From the NCBI GenBank assembly GCA_016861025.1, contig BOKO01000002.1:1-64000 (forward strand): DNA of 64,000 nucleotides, written 5' to 3'. The notes beneath the pieces are model-generated. The model worked only from the letters and a program-made list of their open reading frames with translations. It made no database searches and was not told the DNA's origin. A program made the position numbers and the translations under genes. This stretch comes from Chloroflexota bacterium. Lineage in GTDB: Bacteria; Chloroflexota; Anaerolineae; Caldilineales; Caldilineaceae. Numbering within the stretch: position 1 is the first letter of the stretch; the number at the start of each line of letters is the position of its first letter. This document shows, in pieces, positions 55,964-63,744 of this stretch.

Positions 55964-57373
55964 CTAGCGAACAATCGCAGGCAAAAACAGTCGGTGAGAA
56001 TAGGTCGGGTTATGGAACACTGGCCGCTGCGTGGGCGGGAGACCCAACGCAGCGGCAGCATCAATGCGTGGCGGTTCACCTGCTGGCCCCGACGCCGTGA
56101 GGCGAATGCGTTCGGCGACCTGGGCGGCGGTCAGCAGGGGATGGGCAGCGCGCACGAGTGCAGTCTGGCCGGCAACCAGCGGCGCCGCCATCGAGGTGCC
56201 GCTCCAGACGCCGTAGTCGTTGCCAGGGATGCTGCTCATGATGCGGTCGCCAGGAGCAGCCACATGCACCCATGCGCCGAAGTTCGAGAACTCCGCCAGC
56301 GCGTCGGCGTCGGTGTTGGCTGCGACGGCAAGTAAGCCGGGCTGCGTTTCAGCGGCAGGATACTCTGGCGTTTCGGCGCCGCGATTACCTGCGGCGGCGA
56401 TCACAACGGCGCCGCGACCGGGCGTTGCCAGACAATCGTCATCGTCGAACCGTGATTGACGCCTGTCATCGTCATCGTCGTCATCATCATCATCGTCGTC
56501 ATCATCATCGTCGTCATCATCATCGTCGTCATCATCATCGTCATCGCAGATGACATCACGCACGATCTCTTGAAGCAACCGGGTCTGGCGGCGCGTACTC
56601 AGGCTGAGGTTGATCACGTGCGCGCCGTCTGGCGTATTGATGTCGCCATCAGGATTGACGGCATATGCAAGCGCTTCCGCCAACACCCAGATGTTGCCGG
56701 CGCCGTCGCGATCCAGCACGCGCACCGGCAGAATCTGCGCTTCGGGCGCAGCCAGCGCCACCAACCCGGCGACATGCGTGCCGTGCCCGTAAGTGATGTC
56801 TTCACCGGCGACGCCGACCTCGCCGGGATCGTCGTCCATATCCACGAAATCGAAGCCAGGCAGCACGCGCCCCGCCAATACAGGATGGTTTCGGTCGACG
56901 CCGGTGTCGAGCACGGCGACGATCATTCCAGCGCCCTGCGTTACAGAATGCGCAGCAGGCAAGCCGATGAAGGCGCCTGCCCATTGTTCGGCGTACGCGT
57001 CGCTGTCGCCGCCGCGCGCCCAGGAAACGCGCTGCTGCCCTTCCGGCGTCTGTTGGATGTAGTTAGGCTCGGCGTAGAGCACGCGGCTGTCCTGCGACAA
57101 TTCTTCCGCCTTCTCCGGCGGTGACGTTCCATCCATGATGCGCAGGCGATAGATCGGTCGCGTTCCGAATTGACCGAGCGGCGTTGGGGCGAGGTTGAAA
57201 TCGGCGGCTACGCCGGGCAAGTCGCCTGTCTGCTGGAGTTTGACCACAATCTCGCCTGCAACGAAATCGTCGTCCTCAGCGTGCAGCGGCTGTACACCTG
57301 TCTCTACGGCCAGCAATACGAACATCACCATCAGCGCCCGCAGTGCTGAGCGCAAGGAAAAACTGTTGATCAC
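55964..57373 (-). CDS. Secreted S8 subtilisin-like protease with poly-Asp insertion
   Basis: The 469-residue protein has a signal peptide, an I9-like propeptide (to about 110) and a subtilase domain with Asp156 (VLDTGVD), His197 (GHGTHVAG), Asn330 (AAAGNRG) and Ser394 (SGTSMAAP). Between two cysteines (276 and 314), where subtilisins have a short surface loop, lies an insert with 27 consecutive aspartates (277-303) and DDDD (310-313), possibly a calcium-binding, disulfide-closed loop. It ends RLFLPAIVR, like the C25 protease. It is probably the last gene of the sigma/anti-sigma/CHAT operon, 146 bases after CHAT. Confidence 0.92.
   Translation of the reverse strand: MINSFSLRSALRALMVMFVLLAVETGVQPLHAEDDDFVAGEIVVKLQQTGDLPGVAADFNLAPTPLGQFGTRPIYRLRIMDGTSPPEKAEELSQDSRVLYAEPNYIQQTPEGQQRVSWARGGDSDAYAEQWAGAFIGLPAAHSVTQGAGMIVAVLDTGVDRNHPVLAGRVLPGFDFVDMDDDPGEVGVAGEDITYGHGTHVAGLVALAAPEAQILPVRVLDRDGAGNIWVLAEALAYAVNPDGDINTPDGAHVINLSLSTRRQTRLLQEIVRDVICDDDDDDDDDDDDDDDDDDDDDDDDDDDRRQSRFDDDDCLATPGRGAVVIAAAGNRGAETPEYPAAETQPGLLAVAANTDADALAEFSNFGAWVHVAAPGDRIMSSIPGNDYGVWSGTSMAAPLVAGQTALVRAAHPLLTAAQVAERIRLTASGPAGEPPRIDAAAALGLPPTQRPVFHNPTYSHRLFLPAIVR
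56465..56545 (-). repeat. Trinucleotide microsatellite encoding 27 aspartates
   Basis: 81 bases of ATC/GTC triplets on the plus strand (GAT/GAC on the coding strand) lie in the subtilase gene. The GAT and GAC codons alternate in a partly regular GAC-GAC-GAT-GAT-GAT pattern, suggesting expansion of a 15-base unit. The length is probably unstable and may vary among relatives without breaking the frame. Confidence 0.95.
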
Positions 57374-57519
57374 GGTGCCCCTCCTTCACTGTTTCCCATC
57401 ATGCCTGTGCAGCCGCTGCTTCGTCTGTGTGCGCGCTGCCAATCGGATGCATCCACTGATTGCACAGAGCAACATCGCACAGCTTTGATACAAATGTAGG
57501 AAATGCCGAAACAGCCCCC

Positions 57520-60372
57520 TCACCAACGCCCGATCAGCATGAAGGGCGCCCAGAAGAAGGGATGAGGATGGGTGGCGAAGAGAATGCGCTGCGCCTCACG
57601 CAGTGCGGCGGTGGGGCGCACACCGGTGAGCAGGACGCGGTAAAAGTGTGTCATTAGTTCGGCCGTGGCGGCGTCATCCACCATCCACAGCGAGACGAGC
57701 AGCGACGGCGCGCCGGCCAGCAAAAAGCCACGCGCCAGACCGACCAGATCATCGCCAGGCGCCAGCGCGCTGAGGCCGGTTTCGCATGCGCTCAAGACAA
57801 CCAGCGCACACTTCAAGCGCAGCGCGTAAGCGTCGCGCACGATCATCCAGCCATCAGCCAGGTGCAGCGCCGAGAAAAAGGGGTTGTCGCTGCGGAAACG
57901 GCCGTGACATGCGATATGTAGCAGGTCAGCGGACGGCGCCTGCTGCTGTAGGCGCGTACGCGTGGCGTCATCACCGACGAGCGCGATGCTTTGGGCAAAG
58001 AGCGGCGCAATTGCAGCCACCTCATCGGCGACGCGCGGCGCATACTCATCAGGCAGACCCATCAGCAGTGCGCTTCGCAGCGGCGGTGTAGGCATGTTCA
58101 GAGCGCGCTGAAACAGGGTGGCGCTTGGCGTCACGCTTACCTCGCGCGTTTCGATGACATACTGTTCTCCGTCGTACAAGGCATGAAAGGGCGCGTAGTG
58201 CAATTGCTGGTAAGGCGCCACCACCATCTGGCGCTCGCCGATTTTTTCCTGGAGCGGTCGCAGCAACAGATCATAGAGCTGCGCCAGTGGGCGCTGAATG
58301 CGTTGCAACAACAACGGCAAGTGGCGCTGCAGCAGCGCACTGGCGTGACGAACCGCGCCAAGTTGAAAGTGAAATTGCTGCAGCGCTCTCTGCACGTCGG
58401 CTTCGTCGCATTTCAGATCGACTAACTCCAATGCGTCGCCGGTGACAACAAAGGCGAGCAGATGATCGTCGATGGCAAAGTATTCGACCAGGGCGGCGTC
58501 ATCGCCTAGCGCCTGCTGCAAAGCTGGCAGGTCGAGCATGTCGCCGTTTTCAACGCTATCGAGAGCAGCGCCGTCGCTGCGTTGTTGAAGCTGGCGCAGG
58601 AGCGTCTGGATGGCGGCTTCGTGGCTGCGCGCCAGCTCATGCAGCGCGTCGGCTGAATCGGCGCCGCGCTCCACACTGGCTGCGTCGGGCCGGTTGAGCT
58701 GGCTGTAGAACCAGTTTAGCTCGCTGCGCAGCCGTTCGAGATCGGCGAGCAGTTTCGCCTCGAATTCATCGCGCGGGGAACGCATCGGTTCAGAAGTGTT
58801 CAACAGATCGACCAATGCACGCGCCCGGCTGCGTTCGACATAACTCAATGCCTCAGCCAACCGCTCAGACGTTGCGCTGTTCAGGCAAAGACGCACCATT
58901 TCACGGTAAGGCGTCAGCTTGTCGCCGATGAAGCCCATGCGAAACTCTTCGGCCGGCAGCGGCGCACGCATCGACTCGATCAGGTCGATCGCACGGCGAA
59001 AATAAGACTCTGCCCGCATCAGGTCGCCGTCAGCCAGCGCAACCAGCCCAAGTTCGCTGGCGCAGCGCTGAATAAGCTGCGTTGCCATCACCGTTTCGGC
59101 GGCGTGCATTGTGCTGCTGAGAAGCTGTTCGGCTCTAGCCAGATCGCCGCGCCGACGTTCGACGACGCCAGCCAACCAGTTCGCCTGCAAGCGCCAGCCT
59201 TCGGCGTGGGCAGCGGCAAAGATCGGCGCAACCTCCGCCACTATCGCCGCTGCTGCGTCGAGCTCGTCTGTCTGCAACAAAAGCTGCGCCATGGTCAGCC
59301 GGGTGATCGCCTCTCCAACCGGCATTTCAGCTTCGACGTACAGTTGTCGCGCTGTCTCTAGCATCTCTGTGGCCTGCGCCGGTCGGTCAAGCAAAATGCA
59401 GGCGCGGGCATGATAGGCGAGGGCGCGGGCGCGTTCGACCGGCATTTCCAGTTCGGCGAAGATCGGCGCAACGCGAGCATAGATGTCGGCTGCCTCCATC
59501 GCCATGTTGAGTTCCAGGTACGCATCAGCCAGCTCCTGGTCGGCGATGGCGAGTTCGTGTGGCATCTCCAGTTGCGCATAACGCCGTCGCGACCGCTCCA
59601 AATAATCGAGCGCCTGGTCATAGCGTCCCTGGTAGAGCGCCAGACAGCCGATGTTGCACTCGATCTCAGCCAGCGTCACATCAAGATCGGCGGCCTCGGC
59701 GCGACGGAGTGCGTCGGCGTAGGTCGCCTCCGCTTCGGCAAAACGATGTTGCGAGGTGAGCGTGGTCGCCAGGCAGTTGTCGATCTGCGCCAGTTGCCGC
59801 TCATCACCCAGCAGCGCGTAGCGTGTGCGCGCCTGACGGTAGAGGGTTTCTGCGTCGCGGTAGTGGTGACGCACAAACTCGATGTTGCCGAGATTCTGCT
59901 CGATCTTACCGGCGGTCAGCGCGTCGCCGGCGCTGTCAGCGCGGGCGCGGGCAGCCAGGCCGACAGCGAGCGCTTCCTCGAAACGTCCCTGCATCGCCAG
60001 CGAGGCAAGCTTGTTGACTTGCACAGCCAGCGCCCTGTCAGACAGCCCAGCCGCATCGAAACCCGCTTCGGCGGCGGACAGATGCTCAGTCGCCGCGGGC
60101 AGGCGTCCACTGTCCATTGCCGCCAGCCCCGTCGCCCAGGCTGCGTAACTGTGCACGATCGGATTATCAATCGCTGCCGCCAATGCGTTAATCGCCTCGA
60201 TCGCAGCAACGGAGCGCATCTGATTGCGGGTGTACGCGTCGTCGTAGCTCTCCTTTAGCGCCGCCGCCAGCACAATGGCGGAGCGAATGTCTTCACACAA
60301 GGGGAGCAGGCGACGGGCGCGTTCATCAGGGGTTGCATTCAGCAACTGCTCGACCAAAGATGCGTTTTCCAT
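57520..60372 (-). CDS. TPR-CHAT caspase-like protease
   Basis: The 950-residue protein has TPR-type helical repeats from about 60 to 470 (IEQNLGNIEFVRHHYRDAETLYRQA and similar), a helical linker and a C-terminal CHAT domain. The catalytic dyad is His823 in HIACHGRF and Cys863 in VLSACETG; the other CHAT motif GLARGFLLAGAPSLLVSLW is intact. CHAT domains are caspase-fold peptidases that act in signalling, cell death and defence. ATG 60372 shares a base with the anti-sigma stop (TGATG). No signal peptide is seen, so it acts in the cytoplasm, perhaps on the anti-sigma factor or as sensor through its TPRs. Confidence 0.92.
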   Translation of the reverse strand: MENASLVEQLLNATPDERARRLLPLCEDIRSAIVLAAALKESYDDAYTRNQMRSVAAIEAINALAAAIDNPIVHSYAAWATGLAAMDSGRLPAATEHLSAAEAGFDAAGLSDRALAVQVNKLASLAMQGRFEEALAVGLAARARADSAGDALTAGKIEQNLGNIEFVRHHYRDAETLYRQARTRYALLGDERQLAQIDNCLATTLTSQHRFAEAEATYADALRRAEAADLDVTLAEIECNIGCLALYQGRYDQALDYLERSRRRYAQLEMPHELAIADQELADAYLELNMAMEAADIYARVAPIFAELEMPVERARALAYHARACILLDRPAQATEMLETARQLYVEAEMPVGEAITRLTMAQLLLQTDELDAAAAIVAEVAPIFAAAHAEGWRLQANWLAGVVERRRGDLARAEQLLSSTMHAAETVMATQLIQRCASELGLVALADGDLMRAESYFRRAIDLIESMRAPLPAEEFRMGFIGDKLTPYREMVRLCLNSATSERLAEALSYVERSRARALVDLLNTSEPMRSPRDEFEAKLLADLERLRSELNWFYSQLNRPDAASVERGADSADALHELARSHEAAIQTLLRQLQQRSDGAALDSVENGDMLDLPALQQALGDDAALVEYFAIDDHLLAFVVTGDALELVDLKCDEADVQRALQQFHFQLGAVRHASALLQRHLPLLLQRIQRPLAQLYDLLLRPLQEKIGERQMVVAPYQQLHYAPFHALYDGEQYVIETREVSVTPSATLFQRALNMPTPPLRSALLMGLPDEYAPRVADEVAAIAPLFAQSIALVGDDATRTRLQQQAPSADLLHIACHGRFRSDNPFFSALHLADGWMIVRDAYALRLKCALVVLSACETGLSALAPGDDLVGLARGFLLAGAPSLLVSLWMVDDAATAELMTHFYRVLLTGVRPTAALREAQRILFATHPHPFFWAPFMLIGRW

Positions 60373-60977
60373 CACGCGCTCCCAAGCAGCACATCTTCGA
60401 TGACTAGCTCGACCTGGCTAAAACGCAAGGTGAGTGTATAACGTCCCGCCGTCACCGGCGGAAACACAAAAGCGAGATCTTCGCTGAGCGAAGTTGCCAG
60501 GGTCATTGCGTCGTTTGTCAGTGTTGCTGAGCCATTGGTTGCGTCTGCGCCAAGAAGTTGCCCGCTGAGCCTCCAACCCTCTCTGTCCTCCGACGCACGC
60601 AAATCGACATCGTATTCGTTGGCGGTGAAGATCATTTGTCGTTCGGCGCCGCCATGTGAACGCAAACCCAATGCCGGCGCCAGCGCGGTGCTCTCGAAGC
60701 TGAGTGTGGCGACCAGGCGCCGGAGCAGCGAAGGCGCCGGCTCTGCGGCGGACGTGCGGAAGAGCGCCACAGCGCGCGCGATCAAGGCAGGCGGCGCGTC
60801 GATGCTTTTATCTTGGCGCATCACAGCGACCATGCGTTCGATCCGATTTGCCTCTTCACGGCAGTGCGCACAGGCGGCAAGATGTTCATCAATCGTCTTT
60901 TTTTGTGTGTTGACCAGCCGCCCTTCCACCCAGTCCACCAGCCGTTCGTATGAAATATGTGAAAAATTCAAGCGCAC
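60372..60977 (-). CDS. Zinc-finger (zf-HC2-type) anti-sigma factor-like protein
   Basis: The 201-residue protein carries the zinc-binding anti-sigma motif HLAACAHC (His32, Cys36, Cys39) near its N-terminus. A mainly beta C-terminal domain (RQMIFTANEYDVDLRASED to the end) follows that I do not recognise. No membrane helix is visible, so it would be a soluble anti-sigma factor, unlike most membrane-bound relatives. It starts with GTG 60977, 39 bases after the sigma gene, and is translationally coupled to the CHAT gene. Confidence 0.82.
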   Translation of the reverse strand: MRLNFSHISYERLVDWVEGRLVNTQKKTIDEHLAACAHCREEANRIERMVAVMRQDKSIDAPPALIARAVALFRTSAAEPAPSLLRRLVATLSFESTALAPALGLRSHGGAERQMIFTANEYDVDLRASEDREGWRLSGQLLGADATNGSATLTNDAMTLATSLSEDLAFVFPPVTAGRYTLTLRFSQVELVIEDVLLGSA

Positions 60978-61016
60978 AGTGAGACCCTTTCGTCCTCGCC
61001 TTCTGAGATGCCGCCG

Positions 61017-61664
61017 CTACGCAGTGATCGATTCACCCAGACAGAGCGACAGCAGAGCGAGAAAATACACAAAGAATCCGCTCTCTTTGAGTAGTTTTTC
61101 CAGCTTCTGAAGGCAACGCGCACGCGTTGGTCCAATGCTGCCGATCGACACGCCGACCGATGCAGCAACCCGGTCGTAGGACATCGGCTCTGGCTGATAG
61201 AAAAGCAATGTCAGCAATTGACGACAGCGCTCGTCCAGCTTCGCCAGTGCGGTGCGCACAAGATGCTGATCTTCCAGTTCGGCCACAACTTCATCGGGCA
61301 GCGGAGAAGGGTCGATCAACACAGCGGGCGTTTCGATTTCTTCCTCGTGGCCTTCTGTGACAAGCGGTTGTGTGCGGGTCGCTTTTAAGCTGAGACGCTG
61401 CGTCTCGCGGCGCGCAGTTGTCACCATCCAGGCGCGCACTCGCTCCGGTTGTGCAATGCGGTCGAGATGTTCGACAAGCAGCGCAAAGGTGCGTTGGAAG
61501 ACATCGGCGCAGGCGTCATCGTCTAGCCCTGCGCGGCGCGGAATTGCATAGATCAGCCGCTGATAGCGATTAACCAGCATTTCCCAGGCGGCGGCGTCGC
61601 CGCGGCGACAGGCATGGACAAGTGCTGCATCAGTAGTTTCGAGATCAAAGCGGATCTGGCTCAT
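61017..61664 (-). CDS. ECF-type sigma-70 factor
   Basis: The 215-residue protein has region 2 (ALVHACRRGDAAAWEMLVNRYQRLIY ... DVFQRTFALLVEHLDRI, RVRAWMVTTARRE) and region 4 (DERCRQLLTLLF, SYDRVAASVGVSIGSIGPTRARCLQKL). It is the first gene of the sigma/anti-sigma/CHAT/subtilase operon and probably directs transcription of it or of other loci. The C-terminus (FFVYFLALLSLCLGES) is hydrophobic, which is odd for a soluble sigma factor. Confidence 0.92.
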   Translation of the reverse strand: MSQIRFDLETTDAALVHACRRGDAAAWEMLVNRYQRLIYAIPRRAGLDDDACADVFQRTFALLVEHLDRIAQPERVRAWMVTTARRETQRLSLKATRTQPLVTEGHEEEIETPAVLIDPSPLPDEVVAELEDQHLVRTALAKLDERCRQLLTLLFYQPEPMSYDRVAASVGVSIGSIGPTRARCLQKLEKLLKESGFFVYFLALLSLCLGESITA

Positions 61665-61834
61665 GGCGTCTCAGCCGTCGTCGTTGTGCGTTACGGCGGA
61701 TGGTGTTCAATATGGATTGCGTTTCTATCTTACTTGAACTATTGCGTTGGCGGAAGAGCGAACCTATCGTGGTTCAATAAGGGGAGTAAGGAAGCTCAGT
61801 GTTCCCGGCTATAAAGCCTCCTGGCTGACCAGGC

Positions 61835-61879
61835 AGGACGAAGTGAGCGGGCGAAATCAGCCGCCCACCTCGTCCTTTT
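61835..61879. terminator. Hairpin terminator between sufT and sigma gene region
   Basis: AGGACGA and TCGTCCT (61835-61841, 61870-61876) form the outer stem and GGGCG/CGCCC an inner one, followed by TTTT on the plus strand. It lies just after the sufT stop on the minus strand and probably ends the suf transcript. The rest of 61665-61895 is presumably the promoter region of the sigma gene; I see no gene there. Confidence 0.65.
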
Positions 61880-61895
61880 CAACGCTGTCGGCCCG

Positions 61896-62210
61896 TTAGA
61901 AAATGCCCAGTTCTTCTTTTGCCTCTTCCGACATCATGTCGGGATTCCAGAAGGGCGACCAGGTCAGGTGAATGTTGACTTCCTCCACGTCGGGGAAGGC
62001 GGCGTGCGTCTCGCGCTGGACGTTGGTGATGATTTCCGGTCCGGCGGGGCAGCCAGGGCTGGTCAAGGTCATGGTGATCTCGACGGTTTTCTCTGGCGTG
62101 ATTTCAACATCATAAATCAATCCCAAATCGACGACGTTCATCATCAACTCTGGGTCTTTGACTTTGGCGCGAATCAACTCGCGCACCTCGGCACTGGTTG
62201 GTAAAGCCAT
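61896..62210 (-). CDS. sufT: SufT/MIP18-family iron-sulfur assembly protein
   Basis: The 104-residue protein is a DUF59/MIP18 domain: VVDLGLIYDVEI, TLTSPGCPAGPEI with the conserved Cys, and VNIHLTWSPFWNPDMMSEEAKEELG, the last shared with SufT and PaaD. These proteins help insert iron-sulfur clusters into targets. It is the last gene of the suf group here, 54 bases after the Rieske-type ferredoxin gene. Confidence 0.9.
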   Translation of the reverse strand: MALPTSAEVRELIRAKVKDPELMMNVVDLGLIYDVEITPEKTVEITMTLTSPGCPAGPEIITNVQRETHAAFPDVEEVNIHLTWSPFWNPDMMSEEAKEELGIF

Positions 62211-62264
62211 TGTCTTTCTCCTTGTCAGGCGTGTAGGTCAGCCGCAAGCCCATAAAAATGCTTA

Positions 62265-62582
62265 TCAGCGCGGCTCTTCGATCCAGATCTCGCCATCCTT
62301 GATCTGAACAGCATAGGTGTTCGTCGGCTCGAAAGCCGGAAAGCTGAGTGCGGCGCCGGTGCGAATGTCGAAACGCGCGCCGTGGCGTGGGCACTGAACC
62401 TGATAGCCGTCGACAATCGTGCCTTCGACGAGCGGTCCGCCATCGTGAGTGCACACATCCTCGATCGCGTGAATCGCGCCGTCGAGGTTGAACAGCGCTA
62501 CGCGGATGCGGTTGACCTCGACCAATTTGCTGCCACCAACCGGCACGTCGGCGAGAGCGGCGACTTTGATATAGTTGCTCAT
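62265..62582 (-). CDS. Rieske-type [2Fe-2S] ferredoxin of the suf cluster
   Basis: The 105-residue soluble protein has Rieske motifs CTHDGG and CPRHGARF, without the disulfide cysteines of respiratory Rieske proteins, so it is of the NirD/ferredoxin type. Rieske ferredoxins occur often between sufU and sufT, presumably as electron donor or assembly partner. ATG 62582 is followed by the usual YIKVAALADVPVGG; upstream extension to 62663 is unlikely. Confidence 0.9.
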   Translation of the reverse strand: MSNYIKVAALADVPVGGSKLVEVNRIRVALFNLDGAIHAIEDVCTHDGGPLVEGTIVDGYQVQCPRHGARFDIRTGAALSFPAFEPTNTYAVQIKDGEIWIEEPR

Positions 62583-62688
62583 AGTCCTATCGGTAAACAA
62601 ATTTTGAATTGATTGGTTGTCATCTTCATTGAGATGGGTGGCGTTGGGCGGCGCCAAATACATGATTCCCCCTCTATGTCACATAGCA

Positions 62689-63072
62689 TCACTCGGGCCA
62701 TTCTTCCAAACCGTAGGCGCCGGCTTTGAGCACCTTGAGCGGCAGCAGCGCACATTTGAGCCGCACAGGCCCGATCTCAATCCCCAACATGTCGAGGATG
62801 AATTCTTTGTCGAGCGTCTTGATCTCATCGAGCGACTTGCCGACGATCTCTTCCATCAACATACTGGCTGTAGCCTGGCTGATGGCGCAGCCGTGTCCGT
62901 CGAACGCAGCGTCCACCACCACGCCATCCTTCACCTTCAATTCGACGGTGATCTCATCGCCGCAGAAAGGGTTGTGGTCGTGGTGTTGGATATCGGGGGC
63001 GTCGAGGCGCCCCTTGCGTCGCGGGTGTTTATAGTAATCTAGAATTGCTTCCCGGTACAGGTCGTCGCTCAC
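62689..63072 (-). CDS. sufU: SufU iron-sulfur assembly/sulfur-transfer protein
   Basis: The 127-residue SufU has the three metal/sulfur cysteines: Cys37 (NPFCGDE), Cys62 (GHGCAIS) and Cys107 (RLKCALLPLKVL). SufU accepts persulfide sulfur from SufS by zinc exchange. The 18-20-residue insert between the second and third cysteine is present, which separates it from IscU. GTG 63072 is chosen, since AAGGGA precedes it and SufU proteins begin (M)SDDLYRE; ATG 63093 would add seven residues. Confidence 0.92.
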   Translation of the reverse strand: MSDDLYREAILDYYKHPRRKGRLDAPDIQHHDHNPFCGDEITVELKVKDGVVVDAAFDGHGCAISQATASMLMEEIVGKSLDEIKTLDKEFILDMLGIEIGPVRLKCALLPLKVLKAGAYGLEEWPE

Positions 63073-63096
63073 GCCGATTCCCTTTCGTTGCATACA

Positions 63097-63429
63097 TCAG
63101 TCAGTTTGTCGATCAATTGCATCGAGAAACTCCGCGAAGAGAACAGCGCGCCCTTCAGTCGTTGGCGCGTGTGCAGAAGGATTGTCGAACGGATGAAGGT
63201 GCCATCCGCCGGTGTTGTCTGCGCCGAAACTTCGCTGCCCATTCCGAATTAGCACATAGCTGACAGTTCCTGTTTGCTGATTATAATATGCCTCGACAAA
63301 ACCACCGACGAACAAATCAATGTGAATCTTGATTCGTCGCTTTGTCAATAGCTCAATAACGGGACTATCACAGATCGGCGAGCGGTAAGCATCGGAAAAG
63401 ACCTGTCGTTGAAAATCGTCAACTGTCAC
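63097..63429 (-). CDS. Hypothetical protein, possible toxin partner
   Basis: The 110-residue protein is not recognised by name. The IDLFVGGFVEAYYNQQTGTVSYVLIRNGQRSF region with DNTGGWHLHPFDNPSAH resembles a family of small proteins that travels with a partner like the one encoded upstream, and recalls DUF6516/TumE-type toxins. GTG 63429 shares a base with the upstream stop, so the two are coupled. No membrane segment. The toxin reading is inference. Confidence 0.6.
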   Translation of the reverse strand: MTVDDFQRQVFSDAYRSPICDSPVIELLTKRRIKIHIDLFVGGFVEAYYNQQTGTVSYVLIRNGQRSFGADNTGGWHLHPFDNPSAHAPTTEGRAVLFAEFLDAIDRQTD

Positions 63430-63734
63430 TACAGCGACTCCGCCATCGTGCGCAAGTCATATTCGTCGGTAAGAAGCCCCTCCCACTCCCAGTAGTCCTT
63501 TTCAACTTCATAGGAATGTCGATCTGAGATTTTTCCTGAACCCCATGCGGCGCGAAAAGTGGCAAAATCCATCCCGTACTTCTCTTCAAAGGCCTTCTTC
63601 TGCGCTTCGATCGTGTGCAGCCGCAGTTGTAGCCAGTCCTTGACGGCCAGCGTTATAGCGACTTCAAGTCTTGGCTCGTGCGTGAGCGTGGTTAGAATTG
63701 TTGCAACAGGCTTCGAAATGACATCGCTAACCAT
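63429..63734 (-). CDS. Hypothetical protein, possible antitoxin partner
   Basis: The 101-residue protein is helical (LEVAITLAVKDWLQLRLHTIEAQKKAFEEKYGMDFATFRAAW) and ends with DYWEWEGLLTDEYDLRTM. The EEKYGMxFxxF and EVExDYWEWE patterns occur in small antitoxin-like proteins paired with toxin-like genes. It follows sufS by 10 bases on the same strand and is translationally coupled to the gene at 63097-63429, so both ride in the suf operon. Confidence 0.6.
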   Translation of the reverse strand: MVSDVISKPVATILTTLTHEPRLEVAITLAVKDWLQLRLHTIEAQKKAFEEKYGMDFATFRAAWGSGKISDRHSYEVEKDYWEWEGLLTDEYDLRTMAESL

Positions 63735-63744
63735 GCGGTGTTCC

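Noticed and set aside
56465..56545. CRISPR-like or sequencing-artefact reading of the ATC/GTC repeat
   Set aside because: It is a continuous trinucleotide run without spacers and keeps the subtilase frame exactly, with intact downstream catalytic Ser, so it is a coding microsatellite.
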